In this document: positions 15,239 to 15,428 of the stretch, piece after piece
Layout: every line of letters starts with the position of its first letter
Numbering within the stretch: position 1 is the first letter of the stretch
DNA from: Alphaproteobacteria bacterium
GTDB taxonomy: Bacteria > Pseudomonadota > Alphaproteobacteria > Rhizobiales > Devosiaceae
Direction of reading: 5' to 3'
Length of the DNA stretch: 15,428 nt
Assembly (NCBI GenBank): GCA_018820005.1
Contig: JAHJOS010000595.1
Location: 1 to 15,428 of the forward strand
Notes under the pieces: model-generated
The model's database searches: none
Seen by the model: the letters and a program-made list of their open reading frames with translations, nothing else
Told to the model about the DNA's origin: nothing
Position numbers and translations under genes: made by a program

Positions 15239-15409
15239 GCCGGTTTTTGGAGCTATGCTGCCGGCAAGGGTCGCTCGCCCCGGCGCAGACACAGCAAGTG
15301 AACCTGTGCGAGAGGCGAAACCCACACCCGGCACACCCCACCACTGTTCGCCTGCAGGCCGTCCGTGCGGGGTGATAGGGGCGAGTATGCGCCCGGGTTT
15401 TGCGGACGG
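15234..15409. other. Structured non-coding stretch at the right end
   Basis: No convincing gene is seen from 15129 to 15428. Several further inverted repeats are packed here: GGGGTGCCGG (15234-15243) with CCGGCACACCCC downstream, AGGCGAA (15313-15319) with TTCGCCT (15347-15353), CCGTCCG (15359-15365) with CGGACGG (15403-15409), and inside the last pair GGGCG/CGCCC (15379-15394). Some are mutually exclusive. I tested by eye for RNase P RNA, SRP RNA, tmRNA, 6S RNA, and cobalamin, FMN and TPP riboswitch motifs and recognised none. It could be a leader of the next gene, a small RNA, or simply GC-rich intergenic DNA. Confidence 0.35.
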
Positions 15410-15428
15410 GGATAAGGGGGACTGGGGG

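Noticed and set aside
15162..15344. 60-residue minus-strand frame at the right end
   Set aside because: It crosses a strong hairpin, has no plausible ribosome binding site and is Cys/Arg/Ser-rich without a domain.

Overview
The window is high-GC DNA with an alphaproteobacterial gene set, most like Hyphomicrobiales and perhaps Devosia or a close relative. This placement is an inference from gene content, protein style (MCP beginning MSLKNLPIL, PhoR-type kinase, class I PPK2) and base composition; there is no rRNA or marker gene here. Twelve protein genes are supported: eleven complete and one cut by the left edge. No tRNA, rRNA, CRISPR array, insertion sequence or prophage gene was seen.

Left part (1-5512). 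A chemoreceptor gene runs off the left edge on the minus strand. A two-domain VOC-fold protein and a DUF924 protein follow on the plus strand. The DUF924 gene meets a PfkB-type 2-keto-3-deoxygluconate kinase gene tail to tail, sharing a CTAG. The kinase is divergent from a fructuronate reductase/mannitol dehydrogenase family gene. Together these two look like part of hexuronate catabolism (fructuronate to mannonate, and KDG to KDPG). A nested hairpin ends this part.

Centre (5513-12882). Five minus-strand genes form a probable catabolic operon. In transcription order they are an N-formylglutamate amidohydrolase-family hydrolase, an ethanolamine-permease-like APC transporter, a glutamine-synthetase-like gamma-glutamylamide ligase, an aldehyde dehydrogenase and an iron-type alcohol dehydrogenase. 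A divergent RpiR-family regulator is transcribed from a 102-bp region carrying a perfect 13-bp palindrome and a second pair of half-sites around a candidate promoter. My reading is an import, gamma-glutamylate, oxidise twice, hydrolyse pathway for an amino alcohol such as ethanolamine. It resembles the Puu putrescine pathway but has an alcohol dehydrogenase in place of the FAD amine oxidase PuuB, and a different hydrolase from PuuD. This is the most interesting system in the window.

Right part (12879-15428). A class I polyphosphate kinase 2 gene converges on the regulator gene, again sharing a CTAG. It is divergent from a PhoR-like sensor kinase gene, a phosphate-themed pair. The last 300 bases hold no convincing gene but contain an 18-bp-arm hairpin and several further inverted repeats, possibly a structured RNA, a leader of the next gene, or an extragenic repeat.
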